From the NCBI GenBank assembly GCA_036392375.1, contig DASVYC010000081.1, positions 1-64,000 of the forward strand: DNA of 64,000 nt, given 5' to 3'. The translations under genes and the position numbers were made by a program. The DNA is from JAFEBO01 sp036392375 (GTDB taxonomy: Bacteria > Planctomycetota > Phycisphaerae > Phycisphaerales > UBA1924). The notes beneath the pieces were generated by a model. It saw nothing but the letters and a program-made list of their open reading frames with translations, was not told the origin of the DNA and did no database searches. Below, piece after piece: positions 45,351 through 53,784 of this stretch (its first letter is position 1; each line of letters opens with the position of its first letter).

Positions 45351-46061
45351 TCACGCGGCCTTGGGCTTCAGTTTCTGCATGATGCCGCCCACGATCGACC
45401 CCACCACGCCGCAGACCGCGGCGGTGATGAAGACGCGTTTCCAGTCGATGCCGTCGGCACGGAACTCGTACGCGTGGCCGGGGTCGAAGGCGAAGGAGTC
45501 GGCGATGGCTTCGAGCCCGGGGCGGGCCGCGGCGAAGGTGGCTTCGGGGGCGTAGGCGTGCACGAGCACGTTGTTGGCGACGCCGAAGTTGGTGATGCTG
45601 AGCATGCCGCTCGGGTCCTGGCCTGGCACCACGACGCGGCCGGTCATGATGACGCGGCTGCGTTCGCGGTCGAGTACGGGTGCGAACGTGGAATCGACCG
45701 AGGCTTGCTTGAGCTCGCCCTGCACGCGTCGCGAGGATTCGTCGAGAACGGCCTGCAGATCGGAGAGGCGGGCGCCGGGCGGGAAGGCGGGTTGCGTCTG
45801 CAGGAGGATGTAGCGGCCGTCGGGCTGTTTGGGGATGAGCAACGCCGTGTACTTCACCGCGGGTGCGCCCTGCATGGTTGCGGCCAGATCGGTGGCGGCT
45901 TGGTTGAACGCCGCGAGTCGTTCGCCGGTGTCGAGCTCCCAGCCCTCGGGGATGGTGATCGACCAGTGGTCGGGCGAGCGATGGACGGTCTGGGCGAGTG
46001 CCGGCGCGGCGCACGCAACCACGACGGCGGCGGCGGAGACAGATTGGAACCAGTTCGACAT
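45351..46061 (-). CDS. Hypothetical exported protein with C-terminal membrane helix
   Basis: A 236-aa protein. Signal peptide SVSAAAVVVACAAPALAQ (about 7-24). The mature region has HWSITIPEGWELDTGERLAA (about 32-51), SRVIMTGRVVVPGQDPSGML, and VANNVLVHAYAPEATFAAAR. A C-terminal helix, RVFITAAVCGVVGSIVGGIM, is followed by a basic KLKPKAA tail. The pattern suggests a periplasm-facing domain anchored in the membrane. No family was recognised. GGAGG lies eight bases before ATG 46061. It ends about 25 bases before the TPP riboswitch and is probably a separate transcription unit. Confidence 0.78.
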   Translation of the reverse strand: MSNWFQSVSAAAVVVACAAPALAQTVHRSPDHWSITIPEGWELDTGERLAAFNQAATDLAATMQGAPAVKYTALLIPKQPDGRYILLQTQPAFPPGARLSDLQAVLDESSRRVQGELKQASVDSTFAPVLDRERSRVIMTGRVVVPGQDPSGMLSITNFGVANNVLVHAYAPEATFAAARPGLEAIADSFAFDPGHAYEFRADGIDWKRVFITAAVCGVVGSIVGGIMQKLKPKAA

Positions 46062-46110
46062 GCAGCGACCTCCCATCCTCAAAGAGGCCTCATGCTACAC
46101 GATGTGGCGA

Positions 46111-46632
46111 TCAGCATGGCTGCTGAGCGTGCTGCCAGTCGATGACGTCGAGGTCTGGGAGTTTGTCGGAGATGCCGGGCACGTCAAGGCGGCGGAGCAT
46201 GTTGAGGCACTGGGCGCGGTGGTAATGGCCGTGCGTGAGAACGTGGATCATCGCGGCGGCGGCGGTGAACTGGTACGACTTGCCCTCATAGGTAAGCGTC
46301 ACGAGCCGGTTGGGGTCGGAACGCACCATCGGGAAGAGGGCACCGAGTTCCGCGCTCGCGGCGTCGAGGTCGGCGCGGAGCGAGGCCACGGTGGCGGCGT
46401 CGGCCTGCAGGAACGGGCGAAGTTCCTTCGCGCCGATGCGGTCGGCCCAGCGGCGCATGGCACCGACGATGTGGGTGAGCGTGGCCCGCAGGCCGCCGGA
46501 CTCGCCGGGGCCGATGGGAAAGGACATCATGAACTGCTCGGGCGTGAGGCGTTCGCAGCGGTCGAGGACGATGTGCGTGGCCCAGCGGTCGTGGGCGAGG
46601 AGGATGTCGAAGGGGTCGGAAAGTGCGAGCAT
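46111..46632 (-). CDS. DinB-family protein
   Basis: A 173-aa four-helix-bundle DinB/YfiT-type protein. It has ILLAHDRWATHIVLDRCERL (about 10-29, first helix), LRATLTHIVGAMRRWADRI (about 48-66, first metal His) and the characteristic C-terminal VLTHGHYHRAQCLNMLRRL (about 131-149), whose two His complete the site. Many members are thiol-dependent transferases (bacillithiol- or mycothiol-linked) or are uncharacterised. It is on the minus strand between the permease gene and a membrane protein gene, with a long hairpin on the permease side. The assignment to the family is firm; the function is not. Confidence 0.88.
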   Translation of the reverse strand: MLALSDPFDILLAHDRWATHIVLDRCERLTPEQFMMSFPIGPGESGGLRATLTHIVGAMRRWADRIGAKELRPFLQADAATVASLRADLDAASAELGALFPMVRSDPNRLVTLTYEGKSYQFTAAAAMIHVLTHGHYHRAQCLNMLRRLDVPGISDKLPDLDVIDWQHAQQPC

Positions 46633-46646
46633 GCGACGACTCCGCG

Positions 46647-46683
46647 CGTGCCGCGGCTTGCAAGTGGTGCAAGCCGCGGCACG
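46647..46683. repeat. Perfect 15-pair hairpin between permease and DinB genes
   Basis: CGTGCCGCGGCTTGC (46647-46661) pairs fully with GCAAGCCGCGGCACG (46669-46683) around AAGTGGT. The hairpin lies just past the permease stop on the minus strand. It may terminate permease transcription, but no T tract follows, so a REP-like element is equally likely. Confidence 0.75.
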
Positions 46684-46716
46684 GCGGGGATGGTATCGGA
46701 AATCGTCGCGCGATCG

Positions 46717-48735
46717 TCACGCCGTCGCGATCCGTGCCGGCAGAATCACCATGCTCTGCCCCGCCCACTGCAGTCGGCGTTGGATGGCGAACGCCGTCTG
46801 GTTGTGGAGCAGGCGCTCGAGCAGGGATTCGTGGCGGAAGACGAGCTTGCCGGCGAAGAAGACGGCGGACGGGAACTCCTTCGCAACCGCTAGGCACAGG
46901 TCCTCGGCCTGCTCGACCGGGTCGGTGCCGATGGAGGAGCGGCCGACGGCCGGCAGTCCCAACTTGCGGGCGGCATCCACGAACTGCGCGAGCGTGGCGT
47001 CGGTCTCGCGGCGGAGATCGTCGATTGACTCCGGGCCCTTGAAGCGGCCCGAGTCGATGACGCCGACGCAAACGAAGACGACGTTGTGGAAGTGGCGCGG
47101 GAAGAGGCGCAGGGCGTTGAGGAGGGTGTGGAGCCCCAGGCCGCCGAAAGAGGAGACGAGGATGACGGCGGTGGGTTTGGAAGGATCGAGCGGGGGCACG
47201 GTGGGGGCGGGCTGCTGGGGCAGCTTGACTAAGGACTGGATCGCAGCGGTGGCCGTCGCGCCGAGGTGGATGTAGTGGCGGCGAGTGAGGACGCAGAGCG
47301 CGACGACGGCGCCGGTGGCGACGAGGGTGATCCAGCCGCCGGCGGCGAACTTGTCGATGACGGTGACGGTGAGGATGACGAGACAGAGCGTCAGGCCCAC
47401 GGTTAAGAGGGTGAGATCACGCTTGAAGGTGGTGGAGACCTGACGCTGGCGCCATGTGTCGATGAGCATCGCGAGCATGGAGAGCGAGAAGGTGAGGAAG
47501 ACGTTGATGCTGTACATCACGACGAGCAGGGCGACGCTGCCCTTGGTGTAGAGCAGCGCGACGAGGGCGGCGGCGCCGACGAGCAGAATGCCGTTCTGGG
47601 TGGTGAGGCGCTCGGAGAGCGACGCGAAGCGGCGCGGGACCCAGGAGTCGATGGCCATGTTGGCGAGGACGCGCGGGCCGTCGACGAAGCCGGCCTGTGC
47701 CGCCACGACGAGCAGGGCGGCGGCGGAGAACATGGTGACGAAGACAAAGACGCTGCCCACCGGCCAGCCGCTGGCGAGGCGTTCGACGAGCACCGCGTTC
47801 ATGGTCTTGCCTTCGACCGGGCGGATGTCCCAGAGCAAATAGAGGAGCAAGAGGCCGGTGGCGGTGAAGGCGAGCGAGACGGCCATGTAGATCATGGTGC
47901 GCTGCGCGGTCTGGACCTGGGGGTGGCGCATGATGGGGATGCCGTTGGAGACGGCTTCGATGCCGGTGTAGGTACCGCCGCCCATGGAGAAGGCGTGGAG
48001 CAGGAGCAGGATGAGCCCGAAGACACCGAGTGAGGAGGCGCCGGTGGAGAAGCCGTGCGAGACTTCGCGGGCGGTTTGCGTGGCTTCGGGGATGTGGCCG
48101 AGGAAGCCGCCGACGATGACGACGAGGTGGGTGAGGACGAAGACGAAGAAGATGGGCGCGAGGACCATGACGGATTCGCGCACGCCGCGGATGTTGAGGA
48201 GCGTCATGCCGAGCAGCATCGCGACCGCGGCCGGGAGCTTCCACGGAAGAAACGACTCGGGCAGCACGCTGAAGAGCGCATCGCCCGCGGCGGCGATGGA
48301 GATGGTGACGGTGAGGACGTAATCGACCACCAGTGCTCAGCCGGAGACAAGGCCGGGCTTGGGGCCGAGGACCTTGGTGGCGACGACGTAGCCGCCGCCG
48401 CCGTGGGGGAAGCGGCGGATGATGCGGGAGTACGCCGCGGAGATGACGAGCACGGTGGTGACCATCAACGCCGCGAGTGCGACGGCGAGATAGCGGTGTT
48501 CACCCAGGGCGCGGAAGGCTTCTTCCGGGCCGTAGGCGGACGACGACAGACCGTCGGCGCCGAGGCCGACCCACGCCAGCACGGCGACGAGCGAAACCTT
48601 GTGGAAGAGGCCCTTGTCTTCGAGCGAGCGGGGCGGGCCGATCAGCGCGCGGCGGACCCGCTGCGTGAGCGACAACTGCTCCCGGGGTGACGCTTCCGCG
48701 CCGGGAGTCTCCGAACCAGATTGTCCGACGTTCAT
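46717..48735 (-). pseudogene. APC-family permease interrupted by one in-frame UGA
   Basis: Amino-acid/polyamine-organocation-type transporter of about 672 codons. N-terminal piece (132 codons from ATG 48735, GGAGG six bases upstream): SLEDKGLFHKVSLVAVLAWV, LGADGLSSSAYGPEEAF, then GPKPGLVSG. Next comes TGA (48337-48339), then immediately in the same frame ALVVDYVLTVTISIAAAGDA and the remaining transmembrane helices. A cytosolic C-terminal domain starts near KPTAVILVSSFGGLG. Homologues typically read G-S/C-A-L-x-V-D-Y at this point, so only one codon differs. No frameshift is involved. It could be a nonsense mutation, a sequencing error or recoding. The upstream c-di-AMP riboswitch suggests potassium or amino-acid transport. 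Confidence 0.88.
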
Positions 48736-48787
48736 CGCGAACCTCCGAAGCACAGCAGAGGACGACCTCCGGCTGCTCCGGGTGGTT

Positions 48788-48930
48788 CATCCCTCCGACG
48801 CCTACGGGGTTAGCTGACGGGCTCGGGCCGAAAGGTTTGCCCTACGCAGCGGCCACTCGCCGCTGTGATACGCCCCAATGAAGTGGGTCCCCCGTTCCCG
48901 CGTTTGTCAGAATCGCGGGACTCGGCGATA
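48788..48930 (-). promoter_or_regulatory. Cyclic di-AMP (ydaO-type) riboswitch
   Basis: On the minus strand: GCCGAG, a TCCCGCG/CGCGGGA stem, AACGGGGGACCCA, TTGGGGCGTATC, an AGCGGC/GCCGCT hairpin, GTAGGGCAAACC, CCCGAGCCCGTCAGCTAACC, CCGTAGGCG, then TCGGAGGGAT. This matches the conserved GGGGAxCCA, GGGGxGxAUC, AGGGC and CCCGA-CCCGUCAGCUAACC-CGUAGGCG blocks of the ydaO-yuaA aptamer. It lies about 50 bases before the permease start, a classic location, as these aptamers often control transporters. Ligand binding would be expected to lower expression. Confidence 0.9.
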
Positions 48931-49104
48931 CACAAAATGATATCGGCGAGTTGGGGAAGTCAAGCGATCGATAACGCGCGGAGGCCGTTCCGCACGGGGT
49001 CCGAGCGGGAGGCGAACGCGGCTGGTGGACGCACGCGAGGGTGTTTGCGCGAACGGCACATCGGGCTCGCAAGCCCGTTTGGGGATTGTGCCGATCATGG
49101 CTGC

Positions 49105-49734
49105 ATGTCGTCCAGCACACCCGAGGAGCACGCACCATTGATGTTGATCGGCGGCGGTGGTCACGCGCTCGTGGTCGCCGAGGCGGCGCGGGCCGCGGGA
49201 CGGGCGATCGCGGGTGTGTTCGATGATCGGAGCGACGCACCGGCGATCACGCGATTGGGGTTGCCGCGGATGGGGCCGCTGCGCGGGGCGCCGGAGGCGG
49301 GGCCGTGGGTCGTGTGCGTGGGTGATCTGCGGGTGCGGATGGAATTGCTCGCGGCGATGGGCACTGGATCGGCCGCGGCGGCGGTGGTGCATCCCTCGGC
49401 GGTGGTGTCGCCCAGCGCGACGCTGGGCGCGGGGGTGTTCGTGGGACCACGGGCCGTGGTGCACAGCTTCGCGAAGGTCGAGGCGCACGCGATCGTCAAC
49501 ACCGGCGCGATCGTGGAGCACGACTGCGTCATCGGAGTCGGCACGCATGTCGCCCCGGGCGCGATCGTGGCGGGATCGGCAAACGTGGGATCGGGCTGCT
49601 TGCTGGGTGTTGGATGTCGCGTGTTGCCCCGGGTGGCGATCGGCGACGGGTGCACGGTGGGTGCGGGGGCGGTGGTGGTCAAGGTCCTCGCCGCGGGGTC
49701 GAGGGTGGTGGGTGTCCCGGCGCGTGCGCTGTGA
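49105..49734 (+). CDS. NeuD-like sugar O-acyltransferase (left-handed beta-helix)
   Basis: A 209-aa acyltransferase of the NeuD/PglD kind. The N-terminal nucleotide/sugar-binding domain starts LMLIGGGGHALVVAEAARAA (about 13-32). The C-terminal left-handed parallel beta-helix has hexapeptide repeats: VVHPSAVVSPSATLGAGVFV, VNTGAIVEHDCVIG, VAPGAIVAGSANVGSGC and IGDGCTVGAGAVVV. Catalytic His is expected in the EHDCVIG segment (Glu-His-Asp). It probably acetylates a nucleotide sugar or surface glycan precursor. ATG 49105 was chosen because the domain then starts cleanly; upstream sequence in frame is not protein-like. It is divergent from the permease and convergent with the next gene, 12 bases apart. 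Confidence 0.86.
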   Translation: MSSSTPEEHAPLMLIGGGGHALVVAEAARAAGRAIAGVFDDRSDAPAITRLGLPRMGPLRGAPEAGPWVVCVGDLRVRMELLAAMGTGSAAAAVVHPSAVVSPSATLGAGVFVGPRAVVHSFAKVEAHAIVNTGAIVEHDCVIGVGTHVAPGAIVAGSANVGSGCLLGVGCRVLPRVAIGDGCTVGAGAVVVKVLAAGSRVVGVPARAL

Positions 49735-49746
49735 TCGATCGCGAAC

Positions 49747-51381
49747 TTACCGCACCGCGCCAGAGCAGAGCAACTGGTCGTACGCGTTCACGAAGATGAC
49801 GAAGTCGTTGTCGTCCACGAAGCCGTCGCGGTTGATGTCCGCGGGGCAGCCGGCCGCCATAGCGGGGTCGAGACAGTCGAGCAGGTTGTACGCGGCGGCG
49901 AACACGACGAAATCGGAATCGTTGATGACGTTGTCGCAGTTGAGATCGCTGGGGCAGATCGTGACCGTGGCGGCGATGGAGAGCGCCTGGCCGCAGTCGC
50001 CGGTGATGATCAGGTCGTACGACCCCTCGTCGGCGTAGTTGAAGCCGGTGATGGTCAGTTCGGCGGCGGCGCTGCCCTGGATGGTGGCCCCGCTGGGTCC
50101 GATGCCGTCGGCGAGGGGCATCGCGTTGCGGCGCCACTGATAGGTGAGGTTGCCCGCACCGATCGCGGCGGCGTGGAGCGTGACGGTGCCGAAGAGGCAC
50201 GTGGTCTGCGTGTCGGGGGCCTGGATGAAGACGGGGTTGCACGGGACGGCGACGTAGGCCTTGGTGTTGCTGCTGGTGTCGCCGGGCGGCAGGCCCTTCC
50301 CCACGATCAGACCGATGTCGCTGACAGCGTTGGCGGCCAGGAGTTTCCAGCCCGTGGGGTGCGCGGGTTGGGGTGGCGCGGTGAGCGCCGCGAGCGCGTG
50401 GGGCGTGGGGGCGGCGTTGATCCACACGACGGCTTCGCTCGATGCGCCCTGGCCGCTGCGGCCGACGACGGTGCCCGCGGCGTTGACAGAGAGGGCGGCG
50501 GAACCTTCGAGGTATCCGCCGCCGAGCGACTGCAGCTTGGTGGGCACGCCTCCGACCCACGCGATGGGGTGGACGCGGGAGAGATCGGAGGCATCCTCGG
50601 CGATGCCGCAGATCACGCCCGTGTTGCCGATCGCGTTGGCGATGCCCATCTCGGTGGAAGAAGAGAAGGTGGGCAGCGGGGTCTGGCTGCGTTGGACGGT
50701 GTTGACGAGCACGGGGCGTTGGAGGAGGACGGGGGCCTCGAGCGTGCCGGTGTTGATGTTGGTCCAGCCGACGAGGAAGGCGGAGTCGTTGATGGACATC
50801 GCGCGGGTGTCGGCGCAGAACGCGGCGGAGGAGACGTAGGCGGTGGCGAGCGCGCCACCGGCGCCCCAGCCGCAGCCGAAGAGGGTGGATTCGGAGAAAG
50901 AGCAGTCGAAGGTGGCGCTCCCGACGATGGTGCCGGCGTTGTTGATGGCGCGTGCCTCGGCCCCTCCGGGCGGGCCGAAGCGGGTGCGGCCGCTGATCTG
51001 GGTGCGGACGCCCAAGGGATTGATCAGCAGCGCGGCGTTCTGTCCGGCGCCGGCGTCGGCGGTGGCGACGACGAAGCGGTCGTTGTTGATCGCCCACGCG
51101 CCGTGGTCGTCGCTGGGGCCCAGCGCGCCAAGATCGATGAGTTGGCCGGTGGGCAGGTCGTAGACGAATCCCGAGTACGCCTGCGCGTCCTCGATGAAGC
51201 AGCGCCCGACGATCTGGCCCTTGGCGTTCACGCCCAGCGCTTCCGCGAAGACGCCCGCGGGGAGCAGCGGGATCTCCACGATCTTGAAGCCCGGGAGCGG
51301 GTCGGCGCGTGCGATCAGCGCGGCCGCGGCGGAGCCAGCGGCGACGACCAAGCGCAGCGGTGACCCCCAACGTCGGCTCAC
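49747..51381 (-). CDS. Secreted HAF-repeat/Ig-like protein with GC-type dockerin
   Basis: A 544-aa protein. Signal peptide to about residue 26 (AALIARADP). Then about seven HAF-like repeats of the A-x-x-I/V-N/S-x-x-G-x-I-V-G form: ALGVNAKGQIVGR, ARAINNAGTIVGSA, ANAIGNTGVICGIA, ALSVNAAGTVVGRS and ANAVSDIGLIVGKG among them. Next comes an Ig-like domain with TYQWRRNAMPLADG, LTITGFNYADEGSYDLI and CGQALSIAA. The paired dockerin has DLNCDNVINDSDF and DINRDGFVDDNDF with a GCPAD linker. GTG 51381 was chosen because GAGAGG lies six bases upstream. It is the fifth dockerin protein of the window, unrelated to the array outside the dockerin. Confidence 0.9.
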   Translation of the reverse strand: MSRRWGSPLRLVVAAGSAAAALIARADPLPGFKIVEIPLLPAGVFAEALGVNAKGQIVGRCFIEDAQAYSGFVYDLPTGQLIDLGALGPSDDHGAWAINNDRFVVATADAGAGQNAALLINPLGVRTQISGRTRFGPPGGAEARAINNAGTIVGSATFDCSFSESTLFGCGWGAGGALATAYVSSAAFCADTRAMSINDSAFLVGWTNINTGTLEAPVLLQRPVLVNTVQRSQTPLPTFSSSTEMGIANAIGNTGVICGIAEDASDLSRVHPIAWVGGVPTKLQSLGGGYLEGSAALSVNAAGTVVGRSGQGASSEAVVWINAAPTPHALAALTAPPQPAHPTGWKLLAANAVSDIGLIVGKGLPPGDTSSNTKAYVAVPCNPVFIQAPDTQTTCLFGTVTLHAAAIGAGNLTYQWRRNAMPLADGIGPSGATIQGSAAAELTITGFNYADEGSYDLIITGDCGQALSIAATVTICPSDLNCDNVINDSDFVVFAAAYNLLDCLDPAMAAGCPADINRDGFVDDNDFVIFVNAYDQLLCSGAVR

Positions 51382-51588
51382 GCGGGACCTCTCACAAAAC
51401 GCCCGAGAACCAAGGCCTGCCGCCAACACGGTGTTCGGCGGCCGCGGCTTGGGTGATGCTACGAAGATGCAACCAGACCGGCGGCTGGACCAGCGGGATT
51501 GTTGGATTCTGCACGATCTTGGGACCGCGGAACGGGCTGAAAAAGTGATCCGACGGACCCCTTTCTTCCAACGACCGAGAAGCCCGGC

Positions 51589-53712
51589 TCAAGGGCCGGG
51601 GCGGGACCCCAGGGGGGCGAGCCGCAGAATCTGAACCCCGGGCTCGGGCGTGCGGGCGAGCGCGGCTTCGGCCTCCGCGAGGCCGAGATTCTCAAGGGCG
51701 GCGCTCAGGCTGGGGGAAAACTCGACTGGGATGCCTGCCAGCGGGTCGGGCGGCGGGGATCGGCTGTTCGGAGTCGCGAGCACCCGCGCGGGGCGGAGCC
51801 AGAGGATGATCTCCCGGGTCGCGGGGCTGGTCGGCTCGTCCAGGATGAGGGCGTCGATGTGGGCGGCACCGAGCTCGCGGGTGATGGCCGCCAGCCCGCG
51901 GGCGCTGATGCCCCCGGTATCGATGAGTGTGGCAGAGGCCGGCGTCCGCACGAGCACGCAGCGGCGGGAGCCGACATCGAGCCGCGCAAGCTCGATGCCC
52001 ACACCCCGCGGGAGGGCTTGCGAGAGCGCCAGCTCGAACCCCAACCAGACCGCCGAGGCGAGCGCGAGCACCAGGAGCGTGGCCCGACGCAGCCGTGGGC
52101 GGACCAGCCACACGACGATGATCGCGGTGGCGCACAGGCCCCACAAGGGCGAGACCCATGGCAGGCGCAGCGCCGATCCCGGCATGGCGTCAGCACCGAT
52201 GACCAATGCACCCGCCGCGTCGGCGAGCGTGGCGGCGGTGCGGCCCAAGGGAACGGCAAGCGACGGGAGCGCCACGCCCACCAGGACCGCGGCGTAGCCG
52301 AACCAGAGCAGCACGGCGATCACGGGCGTGACCACCAGCCCGGTGACGAGCGCGAGCGGATTCACCGCGCCAAGCTGCACCACCAGCCACGGCGCCGAGA
52401 CGAGCCAGCAGACCAGCGACGCCGCGAGCGCCGAACGCCACCACGAGAACGCCTGCCTCGGGACCGAGCGGCGCAGCGAGGCGCGGCCGAGGCGGGACGG
52501 GAAGAGGCGCTCCTGCAGCCGCGGGGTCAGACCGATCAACGCGGCGGTGAGCCCGAAGCTGAGCTGGAAACCCAGCGACCAGAGCTCGCTGGGGCGCGCG
52601 ATCAGCACCAGGAGCGCGGTCCACAGCAGGATCGTGAGACGGTCGTAGCGGCGGCCGATGAGGCTGGCGGCGAGCATCGCAAGCACGATGATCGCCGCCC
52701 GCACCGTGGGCGAGCCCGGCGGGACGATGACGAGAAACAGCCCGACGCACGCGGCGACGATCAAGGGCTCGAGGCGTCCCAGATCCCCGCACAGCCGCAC
52801 GACAAACAGAACCGCTCCCGCGAAGACCGCGAGGTGGAAGCCGCTGATGGTGAGGATGTGCGCCAGGCCGACGCGGTAGAAGGCGCGGAAGGCGTCGAGC
52901 GGGTCGTCGGGGTCTTCGCCCAACAGCAAGCCGCGGACGAGCTGACCGGTCGCGGGATCGGACGTCGCGACCGCGGCGTCCACGACGCGGTGGGCCCGGG
53001 CCCGCAGCGCGGCAAGCGCTCCGCGCGTGGCGCGTTCGATATCTTCCCGGAACGACGAGGGGGATTCGTCGGGACGAACCGACAGCGTCGCGGGCGCGAA
53101 GATCGAGCCCTCGATGGCGCGATCGCGGGCCCAGCGAGCCAGATCGAACTCACCGGGGTTGCGGGGGGGCTGGATGGGACGGAACGCGCCTCGCACGAGC
53201 ACACGATCGCCCGCGGACCAGGCCGGCTTGGCTTCGGTCGCGGGGACGCGGAGCCAGACGACGCCGGAGGCGTCGTGCGTCCGAGCGTGGGCGTCGAGGA
53301 TGCCGCGGCTGCGGGCCCGGACGATCCAGACCGGGCGAGATGCATCGGAGCTACTGAGCCTCGGGGTCTCGAGCAGGGTGAGCCGCAGCACGATCGGACC
53401 CGACGGGTCGGCGACGCGGGTGATCGCGTCCGCGGGGGATTCCCTTAGGCGGAGCGTGCTCCACCCAGCCCCCGCGAGCATGACGGCGAGCAGGAGCGTC
53501 GCCGCCGCGACACGGCGAGCAGAGCGCGACAGCGCGACGCATGCCAACGCGAGGGCGGCGACCAATGCGGCGCTCACGAGCAGCGGGGCCGACCGAAGGT
53601 CGAGCGCGGCGTTCCAGCCGAGCCAGATACCAACGCACCAGGCGGCGGTCGCGGCACCGGCGCGGAGCCGGGCGGCGGCGATGGGTCTTTGGATGACAAC
53701 GGGCGCGCCCAC
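51589..53712 (-). CDS. comEC: ComEC/Rec2-family DNA-uptake channel protein with degenerate C-terminal domain
   Basis: A 707-aa polytopic membrane protein. ComEC imports single-stranded DNA across the inner membrane during natural transformation. An N-terminal DUF4131-type soluble domain is followed by the competence domain with LVRGLLLGEDPDDPLDAFRA, YRVGLAHILTISGFHLAVFA and GSPTVRAAIIVLAMLAASLI (about 325-345). Many membrane helices follow. The C-terminal metallo-beta-lactamase-like part has LIDTGGISARGLAAITRELG and DALILDEPTSPATREI, but not the H-x-H-x-D-H metal motif. GTG 53712 lacks a Shine-Dalgarno; the start may be slightly different. Confidence 0.9.
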   Translation of the reverse strand: MGAPVVIQRPIAAARLRAGAATAAWCVGIWLGWNAALDLRSAPLLVSAALVAALALACVALSRSARRVAAATLLLAVMLAGAGWSTLRLRESPADAITRVADPSGPIVLRLTLLETPRLSSSDASRPVWIVRARSRGILDAHARTHDASGVVWLRVPATEAKPAWSAGDRVLVRGAFRPIQPPRNPGEFDLARWARDRAIEGSIFAPATLSVRPDESPSSFREDIERATRGALAALRARAHRVVDAAVATSDPATGQLVRGLLLGEDPDDPLDAFRAFYRVGLAHILTISGFHLAVFAGAVLFVVRLCGDLGRLEPLIVAACVGLFLVIVPPGSPTVRAAIIVLAMLAASLIGRRYDRLTILLWTALLVLIARPSELWSLGFQLSFGLTAALIGLTPRLQERLFPSRLGRASLRRSVPRQAFSWWRSALAASLVCWLVSAPWLVVQLGAVNPLALVTGLVVTPVIAVLLWFGYAAVLVGVALPSLAVPLGRTAATLADAAGALVIGADAMPGSALRLPWVSPLWGLCATAIIVVWLVRPRLRRATLLVLALASAVWLGFELALSQALPRGVGIELARLDVGSRRCVLVRTPASATLIDTGGISARGLAAITRELGAAHIDALILDEPTSPATREIILWLRPARVLATPNSRSPPPDPLAGIPVEFSPSLSAALENLGLAEAEAALARTPEPGVQILRLAPLGSRPGP

Positions 53713-53720
53713 ACGGGCAC

Positions 53721-53757
53721 AGTAAACGAAAACGCCCCGGCGCGGCCGGGGCGTTTC
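53721..53757 (-). terminator. Rho-independent terminator of the pseudopilin gene
   Basis: A perfect twelve-pair stem, AAACGCCCCGGC / GCCGGGGCGTTT (53730-53741 with 53745-53756). On the minus strand it is followed by TTCGTTT. It separates the pseudopilin gene from comEC, which starts ten bases beyond on the same strand. Confidence 0.88.
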
Positions 53758-53784
53758 TTGGGAGCGAGGAACCGATCGACGGCG

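Noticed and set aside
48280..48336. Selenocysteine insertion at the permease UGA
   Set aside because: Only a weak GGTG/CACC pairing can be drawn downstream and no SelB-type signal is evident; not claimed, but a SECIS scan is listed as a check.
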